A DNA stretch of 64,000 bases from an uncultured Eubacteriales bacterium (GCA_900547975.1 URIX01000002.1:22488-86487); one strand, 5' to 3'; counted from the first letter of the stretch, positions 15,683 through 25,116 are shown. Notes: generated from the letters alone by a model not told the origin. Translations and numbers: made by a program.

Positions 15683-16603
15683 ATGAACAAAATTACAATA
15701 TCAGGGTTTTATGATGAAATAAGCAGCAAATTAAGTGCCCAAATCGGTGTATTGCATCAACTCGGAGAGCATTATATGTGCCCGAGAAACGTAGACGGCA
15801 AAAACATAGCCGATTATTCTTTCGAAGAATTCAAAGAGAAGATTTATCCTATTCTTAAAAAGGAAGATATACACTTTTCTTCAATCGGTTCACCGATAGG
15901 AAAGGTGGGTATCGACGACGACGAAGGCTTTGAAAAGCAAAAGAAACAGCTTGCGGAGCTCGTGAAAATCGCAAAACTTACGGAGTGCGAATACATCAGG
16001 GTGTTCTCCTTCTTTTACGGCGACAAAAATCCGAAAGATTGCACGGAAAAAGTTATTGCCCGCCTCAAAGAAATGCTTGCCATCGTCAAAGGAAGCGGCG
16101 TAAAACTTTTGCACGAGAACGAAAAGAAAATTTACGGAGACGTGCCTTCAAGAGTGCTTGAAATTTACAACGCGATAAACGACGAGGATTTCGTGCTTTG
16201 TTTTGACGCAAGCAACTACATCCAATGCGACGTAAATCCCAAAGACGCTTTCGATATGCTCAAAGACCTCGTCGTGTATTATCACATCAAGGATTGCTCG
16301 ACCTATAAGGTTGAAGTTCCCGTGGGAACGGGCGAAGGACATTACGATTACATCATCGGCGAACTGACAAAGCGCGGATACGAAGGATTTATGACGCTTG
16401 AACCGCATACGTTCAAGTACGCCGTTATGAAACCGCTCGTATACTTCGTGCCGTTCGTCAAATTCGCAATGAAGGACTATTTCAAAGCGTTTCGCCTCAT
16501 CGACAAAAAGATGGGCAGAAATTACTTTGCGTGCGCTTCGAGGAAAACGGTTTTCCTCTGGCAATATAACAACCTTAAAAAATTGATTTCGGAGGCAAAA
16601 TAA
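15683..16603 (+). CDS. Sugar phosphate isomerase/epimerase family protein
   Basis: A 306-residue xylose-isomerase-like TIM barrel (AP_endonuc_2 family). Metal-ligand-type motifs are seen: LLHENEKKIYG (Glu on strand 5), CFDASNYIQCD, YYHIKDCSTYK with the HxKD motif, and the final FMTLEPH glutamate. Such enzymes isomerise or epimerise sugars or cleave keto-sugars produced by the neighbouring Gfo/Idh oxidoreductases. The start ATG at 15683 has AAAGGAT upstream. The following gene begins on its stop codon (TAATG). Substrate unknown; context suggests a uronate- or glycoside-derived sugar. Confidence 0.85.
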   Translation: MNKITISGFYDEISSKLSAQIGVLHQLGEHYMCPRNVDGKNIADYSFEEFKEKIYPILKKEDIHFSSIGSPIGKVGIDDDEGFEKQKKQLAELVKIAKLTECEYIRVFSFFYGDKNPKDCTEKVIARLKEMLAIVKGSGVKLLHENEKKIYGDVPSRVLEIYNAINDEDFVLCFDASNYIQCDVNPKDAFDMLKDLVVYYHIKDCSTYKVEVPVGTGEGHYDYIIGELTKRGYEGFMTLEPHTFKYAVMKPLVYFVPFVKFAMKDYFKAFRLIDKKMGRNYFACASRKTVFLWQYNNLKKLISEAK

Positions 16604-17760
16604 TGGATAAAAAAGAAGTCAGATACGGCATTGTAGGAATCGGTAAACAAGGCACATTTTACACCAAGATATTCACGAAGTTAAAAGGTCTTGTAAAAGG
16701 CGCAAAACTCACCGCAGTGTGCGACATTTTGCCTGAACGTCGCAAGTACGCCGAAGAAAACCTCAAAGGCGTTAAAGTGTTCGACAACTATCAAGATATG
16801 TTCAAATCGGGGCTTATCGACGTCGTTATGGTGGAAACTCCGCACTATTTCCACTCGCAAATCGCAATCGACGCAATGAAAGCAGGGCTGAACGTGCTCT
16901 GCGACAAGCCTGCGGGCGTTTTCACAAAACAAGTGCGCGAAATGAACGAAGAAGCGAAAAGGCATCCCGATTTGTTGTTCGGAATGATGTTCAATCAGCG
17001 CACGAATCCGCTATATATAAAGGCAAAAGAGATTATCGACAGCGGTCGTCTCGGAAAACTCACGCGTATCGTATGGATAATCACAAACTGGTATCGTCCG
17101 CGCGCGTATTATGCACAAGGCGGCTGGCGCGGCACGTGGTGGGGTGAAGGCGGCGGCGTTCTTCTCAACCAATGCCCCCACCAACTCGATTTGTTTACTT
17201 GGCTTGCGGGGCTTCCCGTCAGCGTAACGGCAACGGCGTCAACCGTCGGGCGTGATATCAGCGTTGAGAACGACGTGACGGCTTATTGCAAGTTCGCAAA
17301 CGGCGCAACCGGTGTGTTTATCACCTCAACGCACGACGCTCCAGGTACTAACCGTCTCGAAATCACCGGAGAGGGTGGAAAAATCGTCATCGAGAAAGGC
17401 AAACTCACCTTTACGGAAAATAAGGAGCTTGAACCCGTATTCTCCGAGCACAACACCGTGTTTATGGGTAAACCAAAGACTAAAAAATACACATATCGCG
17501 GAATCGGGCATTATCTTGCCCTCACGAAATATCCGCCGCAACATATCGGCATAATCAAGAATTATACCGATTATCTTCTCAAAAAGACGGACAAATTCAC
17601 TGCACCCGGCGAACAAGGCATCATCGGACTTACGTTCTCCAACGCAATCCATCTTGCAAGCTGGACGCACAAGGAAGTTCAAATCCCGTTTGATGAAAAT
17701 TTGTTTATCGGCGAGCTTGAAAAACGCAAGGAAGCCGAAAAAGAAAACGGCAAAAAATAA
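16603..17760 (+). CDS. Gfo/Idh/MocA family oxidoreductase
   Basis: A 385-residue NAD(P)-dependent oxidoreductase with Rossmann motif GIVGIGKQGTFY, the family Lys in CDKPAG, and the substrate-domain block EGGGVLLNQCPHQLDLFTWL with the conserved His. The segment FGMMFNQRTNPLY and PRAYYAQGGWRGTWWGEGG are typical of the glycoside-oxidising subgroup. Pairing with two TIM-barrel isomerases in the same operon resembles systems that oxidise a sugar at C3 and then act on the keto-sugar. Ribosome site GGAGG 7 bases upstream; translationally coupled (TAATG) to the preceding gene. Confidence 0.92.
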   Translation: MDKKEVRYGIVGIGKQGTFYTKIFTKLKGLVKGAKLTAVCDILPERRKYAEENLKGVKVFDNYQDMFKSGLIDVVMVETPHYFHSQIAIDAMKAGLNVLCDKPAGVFTKQVREMNEEAKRHPDLLFGMMFNQRTNPLYIKAKEIIDSGRLGKLTRIVWIITNWYRPRAYYAQGGWRGTWWGEGGGVLLNQCPHQLDLFTWLAGLPVSVTATASTVGRDISVENDVTAYCKFANGATGVFITSTHDAPGTNRLEITGEGGKIVIEKGKLTFTENKELEPVFSEHNTVFMGKPKTKKYTYRGIGHYLALTKYPPQHIGIIKNYTDYLLKKTDKFTAPGEQGIIGLTFSNAIHLASWTHKEVQIPFDENLFIGELEKRKEAEKENGKK

Positions 17761-17789
17761 TCGAAAATACACAAAAAAAGGGAGTTATT

Positions 17790-19367
17790 ATGAGCGATAT
17801 TTCAAACGTCGCACAGGCGACGGAACAAAGTTTCATTTCGCGGACAAGCGGACTCAAAACCAAGGATTATATCGGCTACGCGATGGGCGATACTGCGTGC
17901 TGTCTTGTTTTCGGTCTGGTCACGTCGTTTTTGCAAAAGTTTTACACCGACATTTTCAGTTTAAGTCCGCTGTTCATCATGCTTATGTTCATCGGCGCGA
18001 GAATTTGGGATGCAATCAACGATCCGCTTATGGGCAGAATTTGCGATACGGTTAAGTTGTCAAAGTGGGGCAGATACCGTCCGTGGTTTTTGTGGGCGGC
18101 AGGACCGCTCTTTGTCTCGTCCGTGCTTATGTTCATCAAATGGCCGGGACTTACGGGCGAAGAAAACTATGTCGGCACTTGCATTTACGCAACCGTTACA
18201 TACATTGCGTTCGGCATGAGTTATACAATGTTGCAAATCCCTTACGGCGGTCTCGCATCCGTTGTCACTACCGATGAAAAAGAGCGCACAAAACTTTCCG
18301 TTTTTCGTTCTATCGGCGCGGGCGTGGGCAGCGTTCCCGCCGTGCTTATCGCGTCGTTCTGCTATAAGAAAGTCGGTGTAAATCCGGAAACGGGCAGAGA
18401 AATCTCCGAAATGCAATATTTGCCGATAATCATCGGCGTAGTAGTCATCTCGCTCGTTGCTCTTGTTATGCTCGTTCTTGCGTTTGTATTCAACAAGGAA
18501 AGAGTCATCGCACAGCCCAAAGCAAGAGTTAAAGGCGAGAGTAAAGAAATCGTCAAAGCGCTTTTCAAAAACAGATCGTTCATAGCAGTCAGCGTTGCAA
18601 GTATGCTTTTGCTGGCAGGACAAATGTTTACGCAAAGTTTTTATCTGTACCTGTTCGATGATTATTTCGGAAAGCCGTGGATGAATCTCGTTTCTACTGC
18701 TTGCACGTACGCACCTATGGTCATATTCATGTTATTCACGCCGAAACTCGTCAGAAAGTTCGGCAAAAAAGAACTTTGCGGAGTGGGTATGATAATTGCT
18801 GCGGTTGCAAATCTCGGCATGTTCGCACTTCGTTCGGTCAATCCCGACATTCTCGCATATCTATTCCTTGTGCTGTGCTTTGCGAGCGGTATAGGTCTTA
18901 CGTTCATTATATTGCAAGTGTGGTCTATGGCAACCGACGCAATAGACGAAATCGAAGTCAAGACAGGCAGGCGCGATGACGGAACGGCATACGCATTCTT
19001 TATGTTCTTCAGAAAACTCGGTCAGGTCATTGCCGCAATCGCTGTCAACGGTGCGCTTCTTGGTATGCATTACGACTATACGAAAGGCGCGATTCAAACC
19101 TCAAAAAACCTTGAAATAATGTACGATATGGCGACCATTATCCCGGCGGTGCTTTTTGGAATTATGGCTGTCGTGTTGCTTGTATGGTATCCGCTTTCCA
19201 AGAAGAAAGTTGCAGAACTGCAAGTGATGAAAGAAGAACATCTCAAAAACGCATTCGAAAGCAACGCGATTGCAATCGACAACACAAGCGGCATAGAAAA
19301 ACTTGGCGAGTCGTGCGCGCAACTTGAAGAAGATGCCGAAGAAGCGACTGATAAAAAATTGGATTAA
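17790..19367 (+). CDS. GPH-family sugar:cation symporter (MFS)
   Basis: A 525-residue membrane transporter with 12 predicted helices of the glycoside-pentoside-hexuronide:cation symporter family (MelB/UidB type). Characteristic blocks are YAMGDTACCLVFGLVTSFLQKFYTD at the N-terminus (read in pieces), WDAINDPLMGRICDT, and SKWGRYRPWFLW in the first cytoplasmic loop. By position in the operon it probably imports glucuronide or another uronate glycoside. The C-terminal tail (~40 residues, acidic) is cytosolic. Ribosome site AAGGGAG. The cation and sugar are not determinable here. Confidence 0.92.
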   Translation: MSDISNVAQATEQSFISRTSGLKTKDYIGYAMGDTACCLVFGLVTSFLQKFYTDIFSLSPLFIMLMFIGARIWDAINDPLMGRICDTVKLSKWGRYRPWFLWAAGPLFVSSVLMFIKWPGLTGEENYVGTCIYATVTYIAFGMSYTMLQIPYGGLASVVTTDEKERTKLSVFRSIGAGVGSVPAVLIASFCYKKVGVNPETGREISEMQYLPIIIGVVVISLVALVMLVLAFVFNKERVIAQPKARVKGESKEIVKALFKNRSFIAVSVASMLLLAGQMFTQSFYLYLFDDYFGKPWMNLVSTACTYAPMVIFMLFTPKLVRKFGKKELCGVGMIIAAVANLGMFALRSVNPDILAYLFLVLCFASGIGLTFIILQVWSMATDAIDEIEVKTGRRDDGTAYAFFMFFRKLGQVIAAIAVNGALLGMHYDYTKGAIQTSKNLEIMYDMATIIPAVLFGIMAVVLLVWYPLSKKKVAELQVMKEEHLKNAFESNAIAIDNTSGIEKLGESCAQLEEDAEEATDKKLD

Positions 19368-19412
19368 AGTGCGCGAAACGACATTTATAATGAAAATAAC
19401 GAGGGATAAAGT

Positions 19413-20159
19413 ATGAAATACGGTGTACAATTGTTTTCTTTAAGAAAGTATCTGAAAGATGAAAAAGGATATGAACAAGTGTTTAAGCGCACAAAAGAAA
19501 TGGGGGCGCAAGTGGTGCAACTGTCCGGAGGAAAGCCCGTTAAGGCGGAGTTTATCAAGTCGCTCGTAGACAGATACGATTTGCCCGTTTGCATAACTCA
19601 CGATAAATTCGACAGGCTTGAAAATGACCTTGACGCGCTTATCGCCGAACATAAGATTTACGGTTGCAACAATATGGGTATCGGAATGATGCCAAAGCAA
19701 TTCCGCACGGGGAAAATCGAGGATTTGGACAAATTCGTTGACTTTTTGAATACGACTTGCGAGAAACTTGCCAAAGAGGATATGACGATTGCTTATCACA
19801 ATCACTGGTTCGAATTCGACGAAATCGACGGCAAGGTTATATACGACTATATGATCGAACATACTGATCCGAGAGTGCAGTTTATTCCCGACACGTATTG
19901 GATCAGATTTACCGGAAACGACATCGAGAAGTATCTTGAAAAGCTTGCGGGAAGAGTTAATACTTTGCACCTTAAAGACTACAAAAACAAAATTTTCAGA
20001 GCGGTGGGAAAGGGTACGCTCGATTTTAAGAGCATACTTGAATCAGCCGAAAAATGCGGAGTTAAGAACGCCGTCGCGGAACTTGATTTTTCGCCGAATC
20101 CGTATAAGAGCGTCGAGTTTTCGATGAAGACGTTAAAGAAGATTGCAAATGGAAACTAA
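19413..20159 (+). CDS. Sugar phosphate isomerase/epimerase family protein
   Basis: A 248-residue TIM barrel of the xylose-isomerase-like family, smaller than the operon's other member. Metal-site motifs: IAYHNHWFEFDEID (His and Glu), QFIPDTYWIRF, TLHLKDYKNKIF (HxKD) and NAVAELDFSPNP (terminal Glu). Similar proteins act as inosose or keto-sugar isomerases/hydrolases next to Gfo/Idh enzymes. Ribosome site GAGGG. The downstream esterase overlaps its end. Confidence 0.85.
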   Translation: MKYGVQLFSLRKYLKDEKGYEQVFKRTKEMGAQVVQLSGGKPVKAEFIKSLVDRYDLPVCITHDKFDRLENDLDALIAEHKIYGCNNMGIGMMPKQFRTGKIEDLDKFVDFLNTTCEKLAKEDMTIAYHNHWFEFDEIDGKVIYDYMIEHTDPRVQFIPDTYWIRFTGNDIEKYLEKLAGRVNTLHLKDYKNKIFRAVGKGTLDFKSILESAEKCGVKNAVAELDFSPNPYKSVEFSMKTLKKIANGN

Positions 20160-21366
20160 AACGATTTCAACGCCTTGCGGCAACGTTATCGGCGAAGTTA
20201 CGCCGTACGGATTGCGGTTCAGGGGTATAAAATACGCAGCAGCCGGACGTTTTGAAATGCCCGTCGAAGTCAGGTCTTTCGGCGGTGATTTCGACGCGAC
20301 AAAACAAGGCGTATGCTGTCCGCAAATGCGTGCATTCTGGAACGAAGAACACAGATTTTATTATCAGGAGTTCCGCAAAGGAAAAGATTTTACTTACAGT
20401 GAAGATTGCCTTATCCTTGACGTTCATGCGCCCGACAACGCCAAAAACTGTCCCGTGATAGTTTTTATTCACGGCGGAAGTTTCACGGGCGGCAGCATAA
20501 ACGAGATGCAGTTCAACGGCTCGGCGTACACGAAGCGTGACGTGATTTTCATTGCGATAAACTATCGTCTCAACGTATTCGGTTTTTTTGCCGACGGTGT
20601 GCATTGCAAAGGCAATCTCGGATTATACGACCAATACACCGCGATCGAGTGGATCAGACACAACGTCAGCTCTTTCGGAGGCGATCCCGACAACATAACT
20701 CTTATGGGGCAAAGCGCGGGCGCAATGAGCATACAAACGTTGATTTGCTCGGACTATCTCAAAGGCAAAGTCAAGGGCGCAATCATGCTGTCCGGTGGAG
20801 GAAAACGAGGCGCGATATTGCCTTTGTCAAAGCCGAACACGAGATATTGGAAAAAACTCGTAAAAGTAACGGGAGCGAATTCGTTTGAAGAATACAAAGC
20901 CATGCCGACGGACAAGGTATGGACTGCGTGGAAAACAAAATATTCGCTTGGAAAAGCACTTTGTACAAAACCCGTGATCGACAACGAATTGGTAAAAAAC
21001 GCAAAGTATGACACAGACATCCCGATAATCTTCGGAACGGTCAAAAAAGACTTGTTGCCGCCCGTGCTCAATCATATGGCAAGAGCGTTTGCAAGAAAAC
21101 AAAAAAGAAAAAATACACCGTGTTACGTGTTTTCGCTCACGCGACTGTTGCCACCCGATAACGCGTCTTTCCATTCCTGCGACCTTTGGTATGCGCTCGG
21201 CTCGCTCGGGGATTCCTTACGACCTTTTACGCAAGACGATTACGACTTGTCCGATGAAATGGTTGACAGATTTTCAGCTTTTGCAAAATCGCAAAATCCC
21301 AACGCCGACGGCAAACCGCAATGGAATGTCTATTCATCAAAATCCGACATCAAAGTTTTCAAATAA
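20149..21366 (+). CDS. Type-B carboxylesterase (alpha/beta hydrolase)
   Basis: A 405-residue esterase of the carboxylesterase/para-nitrobenzyl-esterase family. Seen are the oxyanion motif VIVFIHGGSFTGGS, the nucleophile elbow LMGQSAGAMSIQ (catalytic Ser), the family block EDCLILDVHAP, and LGLYDQYTAIEWIRHNVSSF split across NLG/DQ. The catalytic His is likely in SFHSCDLWYALG. It is about 90 residues shorter than PnbA, lacking part of the lid. It overlaps the preceding gene by 11 bp and closes the operon, so it may remove acyl or methyl ester groups from imported uronate glycosides. Start ATG 20149 preferred over TTG 20143. Confidence 0.88.
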   Translation: METKTISTPCGNVIGEVTPYGLRFRGIKYAAAGRFEMPVEVRSFGGDFDATKQGVCCPQMRAFWNEEHRFYYQEFRKGKDFTYSEDCLILDVHAPDNAKNCPVIVFIHGGSFTGGSINEMQFNGSAYTKRDVIFIAINYRLNVFGFFADGVHCKGNLGLYDQYTAIEWIRHNVSSFGGDPDNITLMGQSAGAMSIQTLICSDYLKGKVKGAIMLSGGGKRGAILPLSKPNTRYWKKLVKVTGANSFEEYKAMPTDKVWTAWKTKYSLGKALCTKPVIDNELVKNAKYDTDIPIIFGTVKKDLLPPVLNHMARAFARKQKRKNTPCYVFSLTRLLPPDNASFHSCDLWYALGSLGDSLRPFTQDDYDLSDEMVDRFSAFAKSQNPNADGKPQWNVYSSKSDIKVFK

Positions 21367-21386
21367 ATTTATATAAGCAATTCAAG

Positions 21387-21415
21387 TGCGAACGCCTGCC
21401 GCGTTCGCATTTTAA
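21387..21415 (+). terminator. Terminator of the hexuronate operon
   Basis: Stem TGCGAACGC/GCGTTCGCA followed by TTTTAA. Beyond it a CCACTTGAAGTGG palindrome lies at about 21441-21455. Confidence 0.7.
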
Positions 21416-21463
21416 GTTGTAGCCTTTAGCGACAAAAAACCACCACTTGAAGTGGTGAAATAG

Positions 21464-21652
21464 AGGTTGCGCACAAAATTTGTGCGTAAGCAGATGTATA
21501 GATAAATAGGGTGGCGTTCTAATTGCACAAAATCCGCAATATGAGATTTTTATAAATTTAAAGAATTTATAGGCGTAGTTTTGTAGCAAAAAATTCTCGA
21601 AGAAAAATAATACGAACCCATTATCTGAGTTCGTATTATTGTCATTTGGTGA
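21464..21652. repeat. 189-bp dispersed repeat, copy 1
   Basis: Directly repeated at 43125-43314 with roughly 15 differences. It opens with a palindrome GCGCACAAAATTTGTGCG and ends with a terminator-like hairpin AATACGAAC..GTTCGTATT and GTCATTTGGTGA. No open frame. The two copies bracket the polysaccharide cluster and most of the defence island. Confidence 0.8.
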
Positions 21653-21726
21653 GCAAAATAATGCATCAATTGATTGAGTTTACATTAGTTTGTTTAGCGG
21701 TTTAGATTACAAGAACAGCACAAAAA

Positions 21727-22140
21727 CTAATGATTGTTTTTATGAGTGTGTTGCCATTCTTGGAATTCATCGTATGAACGGATGTAGTCGTCTTCGGAAT
21801 ACTTTTCGGATGCAAGAACAAGCAGGACGCCGTCGTGAGAAAAGTCAAAGATTTCACGCCACACGTTGTGACCTATGTATAGCCCTTTTGCCGGGTCGTC
21901 AAGGGTTACGACTTGTTTTTCTTCGCCGTTTGTCAGCATAACTTTGCAACTGCCGTGAATTGCGATATAGATTTGTTGTAAATTCTTGTGCGAATGGAAT
22001 CCTCGACTGGTATGTTCGCCGACGCCGTAAATGTAATAAACGCGTTTTACGGTGAAGGGAATTTCTTTTTCGTATTCTGCGACTACGAGCATTCCTCTCG
22101 AATCGCCGTGTTTTTGGAAGTCTATTTGTTTGATGTCCAT
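21727..22140 (-). CDS. dTDP-4-oxo-6-deoxy-glucose 3,4-ketoisomerase (FdtA/QdtA-like)
   Basis: A 137-residue cupin (WxcM/FdtA family) that shifts the keto group of dTDP-4-keto-6-deoxyglucose from C4 to C3, preparing it for amination. Motifs: GDSRGMLVVAEYEKEIPFTVKR split by strands, the catalytic His pair in RGFHSHKNLQQIYIAIHG, and VWREIFDFSHDGVLLVLASEKYSEDDYIR at the C-terminus. Start 22140 (MDIKQ) has AAGGAC upstream. Last gene of rfbA-rfbB-GT2-fdtA; the aminotransferase and acetyltransferase that complete the pathway are in the divergent operon. FdtA and QdtA give epimeric products and cannot be told apart by eye. Confidence 0.9.
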   Translation of the reverse strand: MDIKQIDFQKHGDSRGMLVVAEYEKEIPFTVKRVYYIYGVGEHTSRGFHSHKNLQQIYIAIHGSCKVMLTNGEEKQVVTLDDPAKGLYIGHNVWREIFDFSHDGVLLVLASEKYSEDDYIRSYDEFQEWQHTHKNNH

Positions 22141-23075
22141 AGTTTTGTCCTTATGAAACGTTTTATTGAAATAACCGGGTGTTTGATTGCCATAAAGCAA
22201 ATATATTTAAGACGTTTGCAAGCGGTGCTTTTTTCGTTATGCGCGGATTCAAACGCTTTTTTTTCGCGCAACCATATTGCTTCGTTTTTCCACGCCTTGT
22301 AATCGGATTTTGCTGCCGATGGATTCTGACAGTAGGGAAGTACCTCGTTTTTGAAAATACTATCCGATACTTCCAGATACTTTTCGCTTAATCCGCCTTG
22401 ACTGCTGATGCCGCCACTTCGATATTTTATAACGATTCTATCCCAAAATGTGATAGGTATGCCCATTCGTGATAATTTCAAATTTGACGGATAGTCTTCG
22501 ACAAGAGGGTAGCGTTCATCGTAACCGCCCATAAGTTCAAAACTCGTTTTCGTTCTTGCCGTGCAACAACCGAAAATCAGGTTGAAACCTCGCATTTTCT
22601 CGAACAATTCTTGCGGCGTTGAATTTTCTATCGCGATGATTTCCGCCGACGTTGGCGCGTCATATAAGTGCGTTTCGAGATTCTCGTCGTAAACGGCTCG
22701 TTTTGCGGTTATAACGTCGGCATTCGTACTTTCGAATCGTTCGACCCATTGCGTCAGCACGGATTCGTCAAAAAACTCGTCGTCAGCCGCGACGTTGAAC
22801 AGATACTTGCCGTTCGCTTTCGATAAAGCGCGGTTTAGATTCTTGGTTATGCCGAGATTGCTATCGTTTCGTGTAACAATCAAATCGACTATATTTCCCG
22901 TGTTATTTGCGCGGATATATTCGATTATTGCCTCGCCGTCGAAGTCGCTCGACGCGTCGTCGCAAACGATATATTGAATATTCGGATACGACTGCATAAG
23001 CACGGAATCGATTGCGCCGAATATTGTTTTTGAATTGTTGTATGAAGGCGTGACGACGGTTACAAGGGGATTCAT
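22122..23075 (-). CDS. Family 2 glycosyltransferase
   Basis: A 317-residue GT-A-fold transferase. N-terminal VTVVTPSYNNSKTIFGAIDSVL, the nucleotide-binding CDDASSDFDGE and the DxD-like motif AADDEFFDESVLTQW are plain. It probably adds one sugar from a nucleotide donor to a cell-surface glycan at the cytosolic face of the membrane. The C-terminal ~60 residues are basic and may contact the membrane. Start 23075 overlaps the rfbB stop (TAATG) with GAGGG upstream; the 22-residue upstream extension is rejected. Overlaps fdtA by 19 bp. Confidence 0.92.
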   Translation of the reverse strand: MNPLVTVVTPSYNNSKTIFGAIDSVLMQSYPNIQYIVCDDASSDFDGEAIIEYIRANNTGNIVDLIVTRNDSNLGITKNLNRALSKANGKYLFNVAADDEFFDESVLTQWVERFESTNADVITAKRAVYDENLETHLYDAPTSAEIIAIENSTPQELFEKMRGFNLIFGCCTARTKTSFELMGGYDERYPLVEDYPSNLKLSRMGIPITFWDRIVIKYRSGGISSQGGLSEKYLEVSDSIFKNEVLPYCQNPSAAKSDYKAWKNEAIWLREKKAFESAHNEKSTACKRLKYICFMAIKHPVISIKRFIRTKLWTSNK

Positions 23076-24088
23076 TATCTGCCCTCGTACATTTTGGCGT
23101 AATAATTTTGATATTCGCCGCTGATTATTCTTTCCCACCATTCCTTATGCGTGAGATACCAGTCGATTGTGCGACGGATTCCGTCTTCAAACGTAGTTTG
23201 AGGCAACCAACCGAGTTCACGGTGAATTTTTGTCGGGTCTATTGCGTATCTACGGTCATGTCCGGCTCTATCGGTGACAAATTTGATTTCGCCTTTGCCG
23301 AGGGTGTTGATGATTGTTTGCACGACTTCCAAATTGTTTTTTTCGTTGTGGCCGCCGATATTGTAGACTTCGCCGACTCTGCCGTTGTGGATAATAAGAT
23401 CAATGGCAGAGCAGTGATCCTCGACGTAAATCCAGTCGCGAACGTTTTTGCCGTCGCCGTATACGGGAAGCGGTTTGTCGTTGAGAACATTTGCAATCAT
23501 CAAGGGGATCAGTTTTTCGGGAAAGTGGTACGGCCCGTAGTTGTTTGAACAACGAGATATGGTGACGGGCAAACCATAGGTGCGATGATATGCCAAAACG
23601 AGCAAGTCCGCCGATGCTTTTGATGCAGAGTAGGGACTCGATGTATGAATAGGAGTTTCTTCCGTGAAGAACAAATCGGGTCTATCAAGTGGCAAATCGC
23701 CATACACTTCGTCGGTAGAAACCTGATGGTATCTTGTGATTCCGTATTTTCTGCACGCGTCCATAAGCACTTGCGTGCCCAGAATGTTTGTTTTTAAGAA
23801 AATTTCGGGATTGACAATGGATCTATCAACGTGGCTTTCCGCTGCAAAGTTGACAACGATATCGGGCTTTTCGGATTCAAAAAGTTTGAAGATATTCTCT
23901 CTATCGGTTATGTCGATTTTGACGAATTTGAACTTCGGGTTCTTCAATGCATCTTCAAGCGTTTCCATATTGCCGGCATAGGTAAGGCTGTCAAGACAAA
24001 CGATTTGATAATTCGGATGTTTGTCCAGCATATGATATATAAAGTTGCTACCGATAAATCCGGCGCCGCCGGTGACAAAAATTTTCAT
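23075..24088 (-). CDS. rfbB: dTDP-glucose 4,6-dehydratase
   Basis: Converts dTDP-glucose to dTDP-4-keto-6-deoxyglucose. The 337-residue extended SDR has GGAGFIGSNFIYHML, SYDSLTYAG-type CLDSLTYAGN, AAESHVDRSI, STDEVYGDL, and the catalytic YSASKASADLL. Also SNNYGPYHFPEKLIPL and GDGKNVRDWIYVEDHC, which are diagnostic for RmlB/RfbB. Overlaps rfbA by 4 bp. It supplies FdtA and, with the divergent operon, dTDP-3-acetamido-3,6-dideoxyhexose. No rfbC/rfbD is present, so rhamnose is not the product here. Confidence 0.97.
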   Translation of the reverse strand: MKIFVTGGAGFIGSNFIYHMLDKHPNYQIVCLDSLTYAGNMETLEDALKNPKFKFVKIDITDRENIFKLFESEKPDIVVNFAAESHVDRSIVNPEIFLKTNILGTQVLMDACRKYGITRYHQVSTDEVYGDLPLDRPDLFFTEETPIHTSSPYSASKASADLLVLAYHRTYGLPVTISRCSNNYGPYHFPEKLIPLMIANVLNDKPLPVYGDGKNVRDWIYVEDHCSAIDLIIHNGRVGEVYNIGGHNEKNNLEVVQTIINTLGKGEIKFVTDRAGHDRRYAIDPTKIHRELGWLPQTTFEDGIRRTIDWYLTHKEWWERIISGEYQNYYAKMYEGR

Positions 24089-24963
24089 AGTCTATTTTCA
24101 GTGTTTGCCAATCTTAAAAGATATTGACCGTATTCTGTTTGCGCAAGGTTTTCACCCAACTGTCTTAGGTGCTCTGTTGTGATATAGCCGTTGCGCCATG
24201 CAATTTCTTCCAAACAAGAAATATATAAACCTTGTCTGTTTTGTACAACTTCAACGTATGTTGCTGCTTGCATCATTCCGCTAGGGCTGCCTGTATCGAG
24301 CCACACCGTGCCTCGTCCCAGCAAAATGACTTTCAACTGTTTGCGGCTTAAATATTCATTGTTTATAGATGTTATTTCAATTTCGCCTCTCGCAGAAGGC
24401 TTGACGTTTTTTGCAATTTCCACAACGCTGTTGTCATAGAAATAAAGTCCCGGAACAGCATACGACGATTTGGGCTTTTCAGGCTTTTCTTCAATGGAAA
24501 TAACGTTGAAGTCTTTGTCAAATTCAACTACGCCGAATTCCCGTGGGTGTTTGACAGGATAACCGAATACGGTTGCGCCATTATTGTCGGATATCGCTTG
24601 TTTGAGTGTCAGAGCCAAGTTTTGTCCGTAAAAAACGTTGTCGCCCAAAATCAAGCAAACGTCATCGTTGCCAATAAAGTCCTCGCCGATAATAAAAGCG
24701 TCTGCAAGTCCGCGCGGCTTATCTTGTACAGCGTACGAAAACCGAACGCCCAAAGACGAGCCATCTTTTAACAGCGATTTGTATTGTTCGATAGCCTCAG
24801 GCGACGAAATAATCAAAATATCTCTTATGCCTGCAAGCATCAAAATTGACAAAGGATAATAGATGAGCGGTTTGTCATAAATAGGCAAAAGCTGCTTTGA
24901 TACAGCGATTGTCAACGGATATAAGCGTGTGCCTTTTCCGCCTGCTAAAATTATGCCTTTCAT
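24085..24963 (-). CDS. rfbA: Glucose-1-phosphate thymidylyltransferase
   Basis: Makes dTDP-glucose from dTTP and glucose-1-phosphate. At 292 residues it is full length. Signature MKGIILAGGKGTRLYPLT, KQLLPIYDKPLIYYPLSIL, LGDNVFYGQ, EEKPEKPKSSYAVPGLYFYD and WLDTGSP are all present. First gene of the minus-strand dTDP-sugar operon, with its own promoter (TTGACA..TATATT, 25038-25009). Confidence 0.97.
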   Translation of the reverse strand: MKGIILAGGKGTRLYPLTIAVSKQLLPIYDKPLIYYPLSILMLAGIRDILIISSPEAIEQYKSLLKDGSSLGVRFSYAVQDKPRGLADAFIIGEDFIGNDDVCLILGDNVFYGQNLALTLKQAISDNNGATVFGYPVKHPREFGVVEFDKDFNVISIEEKPEKPKSSYAVPGLYFYDNSVVEIAKNVKPSARGEIEITSINNEYLSRKQLKVILLGRGTVWLDTGSPSGMMQAATYVEVVQNRQGLYISCLEEIAWRNGYITTEHLRQLGENLAQTEYGQYLLRLANTENRL

Positions 24964-25008
24964 CGTGGATTTCCCCTTTTTAGGTTAGTTAAAAATTTGA
25001 TATACCTA

Positions 25009-25038
25009 AATATACCACCAAAAGAGTTGAGATGTCAA
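25009..25038 (-). promoter_or_regulatory. Promoter of the rfbA operon
   Basis: Minus strand: TTGACA (25038-25033), 18 bp, TATATT (25014-25009). Confidence 0.65.
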
Positions 25039-25116
25039 CATTGACAAAAAATATGTAAAAATATAGTGACAAAAGGAGTAATAGATTCTCGTTGCCAATA
25101 CTTTTATCGAAAATTG

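Noticed and set aside
20143..20148. TTG start for the esterase
   Set aside because: ATG 6 bases later is better placed and the extra two residues are not conserved.
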